From an uncultured Eubacteriales bacterium (GTDB taxonomy: Bacteria; Bacillota; Clostridia; Oscillospirales; Oscillospiraceae), in NCBI GenBank assembly GCA_900549865.1, contig URPU01000069.1, positions 1 through 12,872 on the forward strand: a DNA stretch of 12,872 nucleotides, given 5' to 3'. The translations under genes were made by a program, and so were the position numbers. The notes beneath the pieces are model-generated. The model did no database searches. It had not been told where the DNA came from and was given only the letters and a program-made list of their open reading frames with translations. Of the stretch, positions 1 through 5,479 are shown in pieces. The stretch's first letter is position 1. The number at the start of each line of letters is the position of its first letter.

Positions 1-606
1 GCTGTGCGTAACCTTCATTGTGTTAAATAACAATCCTCTGCCGCTCAAATCCTTTAAAATAAGTTTGTCCGCATCTTTACAGAACACGCCGGCAAACTCG
101 CCTGCATCGCTTACAAATTTACCCCTTTCGTCGATAAGTTGTACAAACGGCAAACCGTACTTTCTGCCTACGTTAGCGTCGTCCTCACCGAAAGCCGGCG
201 CAATGTGAACGACTCCGGTGCCGTCGGTAAGAGTTACGTAATTGTCGTTGGTAACGTAATGATATTTCTCTTCGCCTTTATAAAAATCAAACAAACCCTC
301 GTATTCGAGATATTCGTAATCTTTGCCTTTCTTGGTTTCTATTTCGGTATACTCGGTAAAGAAATTAGGTATAAGCTCCTTTGCCAAAATATATCTTACG
401 CCGTCGGCTTCGATAAGGCTGTAATCGTAATCGGGATGCATGCAAAGAGCAACGTTGGACGGAAGAGTCCACGGCGTGGTCGTCCATGCCAAAATATAAG
501 TATTGTCGGCAGACTTTACTTTAAACTTTGCTACGGCAGTCGTCTCTTCTACGTCCTTGTAGCCTTGAGCGACTTCGTGCGACGAAAGCGCCGTACCGCA
601 ACGGCG
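1..606 (-). CDS. ileS: Isoleucyl-tRNA synthetase, internal fragment (CP1 editing domain), open at both ends
   Basis: IleRS charges tRNA-Ile in the cytoplasm; this piece covers its editing domain, which hydrolyses misacylated Val-tRNA. Reading leftward from about 603, the frame gives RCGTALSSHEVAQGYKDV, then the threonine-rich editing motif LAWTTTPWTLPSN, then DGTGVVHIAPAFGEDD with the conserved editing aspartate, and reaches the window edge at KVTHS, just where the family continues with YPHCWRC. About 200 of roughly 900-1050 residues are present; the HIGH and KMSKS catalytic motifs are absent. Upstream the frame hits a stop at 610-612 straight after the family similarity ends. GC content and codon use (frequent GCT, CTT, ATT, AAA) differ visibly from the remaining window, which prefers GCG, GGC, CTG and ATA. 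The identity is very secure; whether the gene is truly broken or merely joined artificially to its neighbour cannot be told from sequence alone. Confidence 0.93.
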
Positions 607-1408
607 CCTTCAGGACCGTGGACAGGTGCCCGCCGGAGACGTAGACTATCTTCGGGTCGTGCATCAACCGGACGAGATCCGCCTGCATCTTGCCGGAGAA
701 GAAGTCCTTATCCGGCAAAATGAGAAGTATCCTTCCCGCAAGGGAGGCGAAATCCGCCGCGGTGACGGGCGTCTGATTCATAAGATCCGCCAGCAGGCCG
801 GAGATATGCACGTCCTTTTCCTGTTTATAATCTTTGAAAATAGTTTCAAACATATCCTGCGCGTAGGCGATCTCCTCGCTGCTCTCGTTGCGGATATGAC
901 TCATGCCGGCCTTGATGAGCGTGGGCTTGAGCTTTTCATAGTTGCAGTGCTTCATGTACCAGAGCATGACGGGCGCGAAGCGGTATTTCTTTTTCAGAGT
1001 CTTGAGCGTTTCCGCATCCATGCCGCCGGTGGAGATGAGGATGAGGCCGCCCGTCTCGCCGGGGTACTTCTGCACGTAGATCTGCGAGACCATACCGCCG
1101 TCGCTTGCGCCGATGAAGATGGGGCTTTCAACGCCGATCGCCTTGAAAAAAGCGTGCATCCCAGTGACGAGTGCCTGATTGGTGGGAAGCTCCTGCGGGT
1201 AATCAAACAGGAGCACGCGGTTTTCCGCGGAGAGCGCGTCCACGTAATCCATCCACATTTCAAGGGTGTTCATGCCGCCGTTGAGCAGCACGAGCGTCCT
1301 TCCGCCCTCCTTGCCGCAGAGGATATAGCGGAAATGCGCGCCGTCCACCGTAATATCCTCGCACGGGTGCGCGGCGGCAAAGGTCTTTATTTTTTCAGAA
1401 TAGAGCAT
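521..1408 (-). CDS. Alpha/beta-fold hydrolase, C-terminus replaced by out-of-frame ileS sequence
   Basis: Cytoplasmic alpha/beta hydrolase (esterase/lipase-like superfamily) of unknown substrate. The catalytic triad is visible: nucleophile Ser102 in GASDGG (the G-x-S-x-G elbow), acid Asp233 or Asp235 in LPDKD, and His261 in SGGHLST. LLNGGMNT (residues 41-48) is the oxyanion-hole region, with NG in place of the usual HG. The start is supported by AGGAGG 7 nt upstream. Native sequence runs to about Ala268 (near base 605); the remaining 27 codons, down to a stop at 521, are an out-of-frame reading of ileS rich in Arg and Ser and are not a genuine C-terminus. The native protein probably needs only another 10-20 residues to finish its last helix, so the triad is complete but the fold is truncated. 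It is the last gene of the leftward run and follows a decayed fragment ending at 1424. Superfamily assignment is secure; a specific activity cannot be named. Confidence 0.85.
   Translation of the reverse strand: MLYSEKIKTFAAAHPCEDITVDGAHFRYILCGKEGGRTLVLLNGGMNTLEMWMDYVDALSAENRVLLFDYPQELPTNQALVTGMHAFFKAIGVESPIFIGASDGGMVSQIYVQKYPGETGGLILISTGGMDAETLKTLKKKYRFAPVMLWYMKHCNYEKLKPTLIKAGMSHIRNESSEEIAYAQDMFETIFKDYKQEKDVHISGLLADLMNQTPVTAADFASLAGRILLILPDKDFFSGKMQADLVRLMHDPKIVYVSGGHLSTVLKAPLRYGAFVARSRSRLQGRRRDDCRSKV
588..607. repeat. Short inverted repeat on the ileS/hydrolase junction
   Basis: The arms GCGCCGT (588-594) and ACGGCGC (601-607) are perfect 7-bp inverted copies around the 6-nt loop ACCGCA. 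The right arm falls in the few bases where IleRS similarity stops and hydrolase sequence begins. It may have promoted the join by fold-back or microhomology, or may be coincidence in GC-rich DNA. Confidence 0.5.
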
Positions 1409-1423
1409 AATGATTCCTCCTTT

Positions 1424-1520
1424 TTACGCTTTCAGACAGCGAAGCATATTCTCGTGTCCCTGCTTCGCGCCGGGGATGATATCAGTGACGGGGCAGCCGA
1501 GGCAAAGCCCCGCGCTGGCT
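1424..1520 (-). pseudogene. Unidentified C-terminal gene fragment
   Basis: Between the GNAT remnant and the hydrolase, one minus frame gives a plausible protein tail, LGCPVTDIIPGAKQGHENM followed by LRCLKA and a TAA at 1424-1426. That stop overlaps the ribosome binding site of the hydrolase, the spacing expected of a real operon gene end. The codons look native for this genome. No start or ribosome binding site precedes it, and the frame upstream merges into an alternative reading of the GNAT remnant. I do not recognise the family. It may be the 3' end of a gene whose front was deleted, or a frameshifted end of the same GNAT gene. Confidence 0.35.
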
Positions 1521-1704
1521 TTATTTGGTCTTTGGGTATCTGACCATGTCGTAGAGAAAGCCGCCCTTCATCATCCCGCGGACGTAGCCGCAGATATATT
1601 CGGCAGTCGCCTCCGGGCCGGAGTACGCGGAAACGAGGCCCTTTTCGCCGCCGTAATCGTAATAGGCGAACGCGCGGCCGATCGTCAAGCTCTTTTAATT
1701 TCAT
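1521..1704 (-). pseudogene. Collapsed GNAT-type acetyltransferase remnant
   Basis: The ATG at 1704-1702 overlaps the stop of the upstream methyltransferase as ATGA, so a coupled gene began here. After MKLKELDD the start frame leaves the recognisable sequence. A neighbouring frame then reads IGRAFAYYDYGGEKGLVSAY, then EYICGYVRGMMKGG, followed at once by LYDMVRYPKTK and a stop at 1521. From memory, the first part resembles the N-terminus of a Clostridial GNAT acetyltransferase family of about 200 residues, and the last part resembles the extreme C-terminus of the same family. The remnant would therefore be a frameshift near the start plus an internal deletion removing the acetyl-CoA-binding core. 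No Q/RxxGxG/A motif remains, so it cannot be an active acetyltransferase. The family call rests on recall of sequence style and is moderate; the frame disruption is seen directly. Confidence 0.5.
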
Positions 1705-2318
1705 TTGGCTTCCCTCCCCTGTTTTTGTATGACAGCCACGGCGCAGGGCACCCGCCCGTCGCAGAAGATATATTCCGCGCCGGTATAGCCCGCGTCCTCA
1801 AAAAAGCGCTTGTAGCTTTCAAGCGTGAATTCGCGCTTGAAGTCCGCCCCGGCCTTGCCGATGGCGTCGGAGACGGTGTTGGTTTTCCCTTTATCCGTCT
1901 GATTTATATAAGTGGGGATAATGAGCCGTCCGCCGTGGCGGCAGACGCGGTCAAGCTCACGCAGGGCCTTATACGGCGCATCCAGCAGGTGGATCACATT
2001 CGCGGCGACGACCGCGTCAAAGCTCTCATCGGGGTAGGCAAGGTGCATGATATCCCCCGGCTCAAAGCGCACGTTGGGGTACTTTCCGTATTTCTTCTGC
2101 GCGCGGCGGAGCATGTTGGCGGAGAGGTCAGTGGCAACGAGGCTTTTGCACCGGGGCGCTATCACGCCGCTGAGAAGCCCCGTGCCGCAGGCGCATTCAA
2201 GCACCGCGTCCGCCGGGGAAATGAGCCGCGCCACCGCGGCGCAGAGCTTTTCATCCGCCTTTTTATTGATGACGTTCGCAAAAACGTCGTACACAAACGC
2301 AACGTTATCCCAAAACAT
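1701..2318 (-). CDS. Class I SAM-dependent methyltransferase (UbiE/Methyltransf_11-like)
   Basis: Small cytoplasmic Rossmann-fold methyltransferase of 205 residues that transfers a methyl group from S-adenosylmethionine to an unknown, probably small-molecule, acceptor. Motif I is VLECACGTGLLS (residues 39-50), with Cys at positions often occupied by Asp/Gly or Val; ATDLS (62-66) carries the acidic ribose-binding residue; GD (88-89) is the adenine-side motif; SFDAVVAANVIHLL (99-112) is motif IV; HGGRLIIPTY follows. A start at ATG 2318 is chosen because GGAGG lies 6 nt before it; an in-frame ATG at 2336 would place that ribosome binding site inside the gene. The upstream gene ends at 2333, 14 nt away, and the downstream remnant overlaps its stop by 4 nt, so translation is probably coupled. 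Substrate cannot be predicted from sequence. Confidence 0.88.
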   Translation of the reverse strand: MFWDNVAFVYDVFANVINKKADEKLCAAVARLISPADAVLECACGTGLLSGVIAPRCKSLVATDLSANMLRRAQKKYGKYPNVRFEPGDIMHLAYPDESFDAVVAANVIHLLDAPYKALRELDRVCRHGGRLIIPTYINQTDKGKTNTVSDAIGKAGADFKREFTLESYKRFFEDAGYTGAEYIFCDGRVPCAVAVIQKQGREAK

Positions 2319-2332
2319 CGTTTTCCTCCGGT

Positions 2333-2932
2333 TCATTTATCGCTGAGCTTCAGGCAGAAGTCACAGCAGTCGCCGCCGCGGCCAAGGGTCTTTGTGCGCC
2401 GCCAGACGAGCTTGGGGTGCATGTCGCCGTAGGTGATATCGTCGCTGTCGCAGAAGCAATGGCACAGCTCCGGACAGCCGTGGCGCATGCAGGCGTCGTT
2501 ATATGGACAGCGCGTCATGTCGATGCGCCATACGCCGCCCGTGACCTGATGCTCCACCGCGGCAAAGCCCGCAGACGCGCCGAACAGCTTCGGCGTCTGT
2601 TTGGCAAATATTCCGGGCACCTTTTTGTAAAGGCCGGGGATGCGCATGAGCTTCAAAATCACCTTTTGCAGCTTCCACGCGCGAACCTCCACATAGCTGT
2701 GGACGGTTTCAAGCGCCTCCTCCTTCGGCATTACTACTTGCAGCGTCTCATAGGCCGCGATGCCCGGCATTATCTGGCTTTCAAGGTGGCGCTTGGTCTC
2801 CTCAGACGCGGCGGCGTATTCCTTCCGCAGGGCGTCCATCCGCGCTTCAAACGCCGCGTTCAGCGCGGCCTCCTGCGCGGGGAAGCGATGGGCGGTGTTT
2901 TTGAAACTTGCGGTGATATAGCTTTCCTTCAT
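2333..2932 (-). CDS. L-2-amino-thiazoline-4-carboxylic acid hydrolase-like protein (PF14196 type)
   Basis: A 199-residue soluble protein. The N-terminal two thirds are helical and charged; the C-terminal third holds nine Cys residues (142, 148, 153, 157, 159, 161, 189, 190, 193). The pattern RCPYNDACMRHGCPELCHCF, then D-x-D-D, then RRTKTLGRGGDCCDFC matches what I know of the ATC-hydrolase-like family common in gut Clostridia. The founding enzymes of that name convert 2-amino-thiazoline-4-carboxylate to N-carbamoyl-cysteine, but most members are uncharacterised, so the substrate here is open. The Cys cluster could bind a metal or an iron-sulfur centre (inference). The ATG is preceded by AGAGG at suitable spacing. 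It sits between two methyltransferase genes in the leftward run, 14 nt before the next gene but 137 nt after the previous one. Family assignment is good; catalytic role is uncertain. Confidence 0.8.
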   Translation of the reverse strand: MKESYITASFKNTAHRFPAQEAALNAAFEARMDALRKEYAAASEETKRHLESQIMPGIAAYETLQVVMPKEEALETVHSYVEVRAWKLQKVILKLMRIPGLYKKVPGIFAKQTPKLFGASAGFAAVEHQVTGGVWRIDMTRCPYNDACMRHGCPELCHCFCDSDDITYGDMHPKLVWRRTKTLGRGGDCCDFCLKLSDK

Positions 2933-3016
2933 TTCTTATCCTCTTATCCATCTCAGGCGCGCGTGCATACGCCGCCTGAACCTCCTGTGAAAACATATCC
3001 GGGTGCCCGCCCGTGA

Positions 3017-3036
3017 GGCCGCCGCGAAGGGCGGCC
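3017..3036. terminator. GC-rich stem-loop between the two leftward genes (weak terminator or attenuator candidate)
   Basis: GGCCGCC (3017-3023) and GGCGGCC (3030-3036) form a perfect 7-bp stem around a 6-nt loop, 34 nt past the stop of the LCM methyltransferase gene. No U-tract follows on either strand, so it is a poor intrinsic terminator. It could slow polymerase or protect the 3' end of the upstream message. Confidence 0.35.
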
Positions 3037-3069
3037 ATGAGCGGCGCGTCTCCCGGCCGTATTCAATGC

Positions 3070-3855
3070 TTACTTATCAAGAACGATTATCTTGTTGGAA
3101 ATGCCGCGCACGGCGGGCAGCTTGTCCAGCAGCTTATAAACAGGAACGAACTTCGCCATACCCTCCGTAAGGCTGTGCTCCTCCACGAGACGGAATCCCG
3201 GCAGAAGCGCCGCAAGCGCCTTGCCGTCCTTGACGCCCCATGTGAACTTTGCGTTGCTGCCCTCTATGGATTTTTCCTTGAAGCTCTTGACGACCGTGGG
3301 ATTCATCGTTTCGACGAACACCGTAACGCTTTCAAAGCGCGCGGCGATGACGGCGAAGATGCGCTGTACATCCGCCTGTGAAAGATACATGGTGAGCCCC
3401 TCGATAATGACGAGCGCGGGCGCGCCCGCCTCCGTGATCAGGCTTCCCCAATCGTCCATGGCGGACATCGCTATCTGCGAGACACTGCCGCTTTCCGGCA
3501 TGATCCTTTCGCGCACGGCGATGGTCTCCGGCAGGTCAAGGTTATACCAGTGGGAACACCCCGAAACGCGGCAGCAGCGCGTGTCGAGGCCGCAGGCAAT
3601 GTTGACGACGACTGCGCCGGGATGCTTTTCAAGATACGTCTGCGTCAGGGCGTCGAGCACGATGGTGCGGGCAATGACGCCGCTGTGCATGGCCGCATCC
3701 TTATCGGCAAGAGAGAAGTCATAGTCGAGCTTGTCTATAAGCTCCTCCGCCTTGGCGTCGTGGATAGCGCCGCGCGTCCTGCTCTCCTTCGCGCGGGCGT
3801 AGACTGTTTGCAGCATCGTCTCCGGCATGCCGGAGAGGGTTATTTTTTCATTCAT
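3070..3855 (-). CDS. Class I SAM-dependent methyltransferase, LCM/Ppm-TcmP family
   Basis: A 261-residue cytoplasmic O-methyltransferase of the leucine-carboxyl-methyltransferase fold (PF04072 type), a family that includes protein-phosphatase methyltransferase and the TcmP polyketide methyltransferase. Seen directly: ARAKESRTRGAIHDAKAEEL near the N-terminus (20-39), SAM motif VVNIACGLDTR (83-93), YNLDLPE (104-110) carrying the acidic residue that usually contacts the SAM ribose, SAMDDW (131-136), and IIEGLTMYL (150-158). Length and motif order are normal for bacterial members. The ATG at 3855 has AGGAGG 9 nt upstream and overlaps the end of the membrane-protein gene by 8 nt (ATGAATGA), so the two are translationally coupled. 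The acceptor is unknown; bacterial members usually act on small carboxylates or hydroxyls. Neighbouring modification enzymes suggest a shared small-molecule substrate (inference). Confidence 0.88.
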   Translation of the reverse strand: MNEKITLSGMPETMLQTVYARAKESRTRGAIHDAKAEELIDKLDYDFSLADKDAAMHSGVIARTIVLDALTQTYLEKHPGAVVVNIACGLDTRCCRVSGCSHWYNLDLPETIAVRERIMPESGSVSQIAMSAMDDWGSLITEAGAPALVIIEGLTMYLSQADVQRIFAVIAARFESVTVFVETMNPTVVKSFKEKSIEGSNAKFTWGVKDGKALAALLPGFRLVEEHSLTEGMAKFVPVYKLLDKLPAVRGISNKIIVLDK

Positions 3856-4576
3856 GGCTGTTTGCCTCCTTCATTTTTATCTGCCTATCCGCCCAGCGCG
3901 CGTTTGCCGCCATCCATATCAGCAGCCCCGCGTTGCCGGAGCCCTGACTGAGCACGAAATCCCACGTGGAGACCTGCGCGCCCAGCGCCTGCCGCACATC
4001 CGGGATGAGCGCCATAACGAGCTGCACGGCGAGCATGTGGAAAACGAACATGCGCCGCGGCAGGACGGTCTTATTCGCCAGCACGGCATAAGCGTCACCA
4101 AGGCCCCAGAGCACCATGCCCGCATAGGATATACCCATGGCCGGCATTATCCGGCCATACGCCGCGCTTATCAGCGCCGCCGCCTCATCACGCCCCAGCA
4201 GGGGCGAAAGCGTGCTTGTCCAGTCGGCAAGGCTGCCGATGAAAAAATGCAGCGCTGCGGCGGAGCTGACATATATTACGCCGCCGATGAGCACGGCCCT
4301 GCGCAGGCGGGCATACTGCGGCCTTATCCGCGCGCAGGTGGCGCGCACAGTGAAAAAGCCGAGCGCCATGCCAACAAGCCCCGTCGCCGTGAGCAGCGGA
4401 AGCCGCCATGCGCCATACGCGCCGCTTAGATACGCCCCGCGCAGGAAAAGCCCGCTGTCGCCGGGGCTTGCGGGGATGACGCTGAGGCACAGGTCGCCTA
4501 TCAGCATGAGCAGCGCGCCAAGCGCGCCGAGCAGACAGTCACGCCGGTAATTCTTCAATTCAAAAGCGATGTTCAT
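3848..4576 (-). CDS. Multi-pass integral membrane protein of unknown function (DUF6796-like)
   Basis: A 242-residue protein with about six hydrophobic segments (roughly residues 15-35, 60-78, 95-113, 145-166, 176-192 and 213-226), basic loops and no recognisable enzyme or transporter motif. The style resembles a family of uncharacterised Clostridial membrane proteins, possibly DUF6796; that assignment is from memory and unsure. The ATG at 4576 (MNIAFEL) is preferred over an in-frame TTG at 4588 because the GGGGGAG ribosome binding site lies between them, though its spacing to the ATG is short. It is the first gene of the leftward run, about 100 nt downstream of the predicted start site for the 4687-4715 promoter. 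Its last codons overlap the LCM methyltransferase start. Leading an operon of soluble modification enzymes, it might move or sense their substrate, but nothing in the sequence proves this. Confidence 0.75.
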   Translation of the reverse strand: MNIAFELKNYRRDCLLGALGALLMLIGDLCLSVIPASPGDSGLFLRGAYLSGAYGAWRLPLLTATGLVGMALGFFTVRATCARIRPQYARLRRAVLIGGVIYVSSAAALHFFIGSLADWTSTLSPLLGRDEAAALISAAYGRIMPAMGISYAGMVLWGLGDAYAVLANKTVLPRRMFVFHMLAVQLVMALIPDVRQALGAQVSTWDFVLSQGSGNAGLLIWMAANARWADRQIKMKEANSHE

Positions 4577-4608
4577 ATACTCCCCCAAAGCGGATCATAT
4601 TTTTTGCT

Positions 4609-4626
4609 GGTTAGTTGCGTTTAACC
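4609..4626. promoter_or_regulatory. Inverted repeat in the leftward leader, related to the 4803-4834 dyad
   Basis: GGTTA (4609-4613) and TAACC (4622-4626) are inverted copies separated by 8 bp. The right half continues as TTTAACCCATG (4620-4630), which differs in one base from TTTAACCGATG in the large dyad at 4821-4831. A shared half-site would let one regulator act on both divergent units (inference). Confidence 0.35.
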
Positions 4627-4631
4627 CATGT

Positions 4632-4644
4632 GCATTTGAAATGC
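4632..4644. promoter_or_regulatory. Perfect palindrome GCATTT-G-AAATGC in the leftward leader
   Basis: Six-base arms surround a single central G. It lies downstream of the predicted leftward start site and upstream of the membrane-protein start codon, a position suited to a repressor site or a small RNA hairpin. Confidence 0.35.
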
Positions 4645-4665
4645 CGCCGGTCACGCGGCCATCCA

Positions 4666-4676
4666 TATTCTGAATA
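4666..4676. promoter_or_regulatory. Palindrome TATTC-T-GAATA near the leftward transcription start
   Basis: An 11-bp palindrome beginning about 10 bp downstream of the leftward -10 element, where a bound protein would block initiation. A TTGAATA (4679-4685) lies right beside it, the same string that forms the half-site of the marR operators at 9522-9549, so cross-regulation is conceivable. Confidence 0.3.
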
Positions 4677-4686
4677 CTTTGAATAT

Positions 4687-4715
4687 ATTGTAGCACCAAT
4701 GTTTTTCAGTTTCAA
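4687..4715 (-). promoter_or_regulatory. Leftward sigma-A-type promoter for the modification operon
   Basis: On the minus strand, TTGAAA (4715-4710), a 17-bp spacer and TACAAT (4692-4687) with TG one base before the -10 form a strong extended housekeeping promoter. Predicted initiation is near 4680, giving a leader of about 100 nt before the membrane-protein gene. Confidence 0.7.
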
Positions 4716-4729
4716 GACAGAATTTTGCA

Positions 4730-4758
4730 TCGACAGAAAAATGTCCGTTTGGTATAAT
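4730..4758 (+). promoter_or_regulatory. Rightward promoter P1 for the AraC-ABC chimeric gene
   Basis: TCGACA (4730-4735, five of six matches to TTGACA), a 17-bp spacer and a consensus TATAAT (4753-4758) with TG one base upstream form a strong extended promoter. Transcripts would start near 4765 and contain the whole 4803-4834 hairpin in their leader. Confidence 0.65.
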
Positions 4759-4773
4759 CGGGTCTGCCGGGTA

Positions 4774-4802
4774 AAGACAGGGCAAAAATTATATGATATA
4801 CT
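4774..4802 (+). promoter_or_regulatory. Possible second rightward promoter P2
   Basis: AAGACA (4774-4779), a 17-bp spacer and TATACT (4797-4802) with TG one base upstream. The -35 is weak. If used, the dyad at 4803-4834 would cover its start site and act as an operator rather than a leader hairpin. Confidence 0.4.
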
Positions 4803-4834
4803 ACCCATCGGTTAAAGGCTTTTAACCGATGGGT
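4803..4834. promoter_or_regulatory. Perfect 14-bp inverted repeat upstream of the AraC-ABC chimera (operator or leader hairpin)
   Basis: ACCCATCGGTTAAA (4803-4816) is exactly repeated in inverse at 4821-4834 around the 4-nt loop GGCT. It ends 17 nt before the start codon, with GGGAG between (4840-4844). There is no U-tract, so it is not an intrinsic terminator. It fits either a large operator for the AraC-type regulator whose sensing domain remains downstream, or a translation-controlling hairpin. Confidence 0.6.
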
Positions 4835-4851
4835 GATACGGGAGATATCTA

Positions 4852-5406
4852 ATGGATACGAACTCATTTGAAGATCAGGGCGCAATACTGCTGGCGCACA
4901 GCGACGGCTGCTCCGTGTGGCAGTTCCGCAACGAAACGGGCGACGGCACCATGACGGCATATGACGTGTTTCCGGGCGTGGTGCTGAACTTCAACGACTT
5001 CCACATGGGCAGGTTTGAAAGCAGCTATGTTGCAGACAGGCGGCTGTTCGCCATTGACCACTGCCGGGAGGGGCGCATGGAATACGCCCCCGGCGACGGG
5101 ATGCTTGCATACACGGAGGTGGGCGACATGAAGCTTGACCTACGGATGCTGATGTTCGTGTTCTTCTCATTCAGCATTTTCGCAAGTCTTGAGCCTATCA
5201 GCGACAGTGCGCACGTGCTGGGCGTTATCGACGAGGCCATGGATCAGCTCGACGCACTGCGCAGCGAGAACTGCATCGACGCCGATGGCCGGGATATCGC
5301 GCTTGAGCATTACGATATCGAGTTCAGGAACGTCGATTTCGGCTATGACACAAAGCTTCTCTTCTACTTCAACCGGGACGGGATGTTCTCCCTCACTCTG
5401 AACTGA
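4852..5406 (+). pseudogene. Chimeric ORF: AraC-regulator sensing domain fused in frame to an ABC-exporter core fragment
   Basis: Residues 1 to about 97 match the ligand-sensing N-terminal half of Clostridial AraC-family regulators: TMTAYDVFPGVVLNFNDFHM, AIDHCREGRMEY, and MLAYTEVGDMKLD where relatives continue KLDRR. The C-terminal AraC helix-turn-helix half is absent. From about residue 98 the sequence switches to the end of an ABC exporter membrane domain (MFVFFSFSIFASLEPISDS), its coupling linker (IDEAMDQLDALRSENCIDADG) and the start of the nucleotide-binding domain (LEHYDIEFRNVDFGYDTK). It stops 16 residues later, before any Walker A. It therefore cannot be a working regulator or a working transporter. 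A normal promoter, GGGAG ribosome binding site, uninterrupted frame and terminator remain, so it is probably still expressed. The likely origin is deletion between an araC gene and a neighbouring exporter gene, a common pairing in these bacteria. A recruited function for the 184-residue product is possible but unproven. Confidence 0.75.
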
Positions 5407-5408
5407 AT

Positions 5409-5446
5409 AAAAATGTCTGCCGCTTACATAAACGGCAGACATTTTT
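5409..5446. terminator. Bidirectional intrinsic terminator between convergent units
   Basis: AAAAATGTCTGCCG (5409-5422) and its exact inverse (5433-5446) form a 14-bp stem with a 10-nt loop. The A and T ends supply a U-tract in both directions. It lies 3 nt past the chimeric gene and 33 nt past the end of the leftward ABC operon. Confidence 0.9.
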
Positions 5447-5479
5447 ACACTATTATATATTTTACCCTCCGGCGGCGCG

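Noticed and set aside
139..723. Plus-strand reading beginning with a protein string like MYKRQ, which resembles a known sequencing-adapter artefact
   Set aside because: The bases are TTGTACAAACGGCAA, not the transposase adapter sequence, and the minus strand there is a clean IleRS frame. The frame is a shadow.
626..1543. A 305-codon plus-strand open frame opposite the hydrolase
   Set aside because: The opposite strand has the catalytic triad and a good ribosome binding site; the plus frame gives a His/Arg/Ala-rich product without motifs.
1432..1704. A 90-codon minus frame from the coupled ATG at 1704 as a real protein
   Set aside because: After eight codons it becomes Arg-rich nonsense while a neighbouring frame holds the recognisable GNAT-like sequence; it is the frameshifted remnant.
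1410..2432. A 340-codon plus-strand open frame opposite the class I methyltransferase
   Set aside because: Typical GC-rich antisense shadow; the SAM motifs and starts lie on the minus strand.
4611..4815. Two short open frames, one on each strand, in the divergent region
   Set aside because: They run across promoters and palindromes, have no ribosome binding site, and use AT-rich non-native codons.
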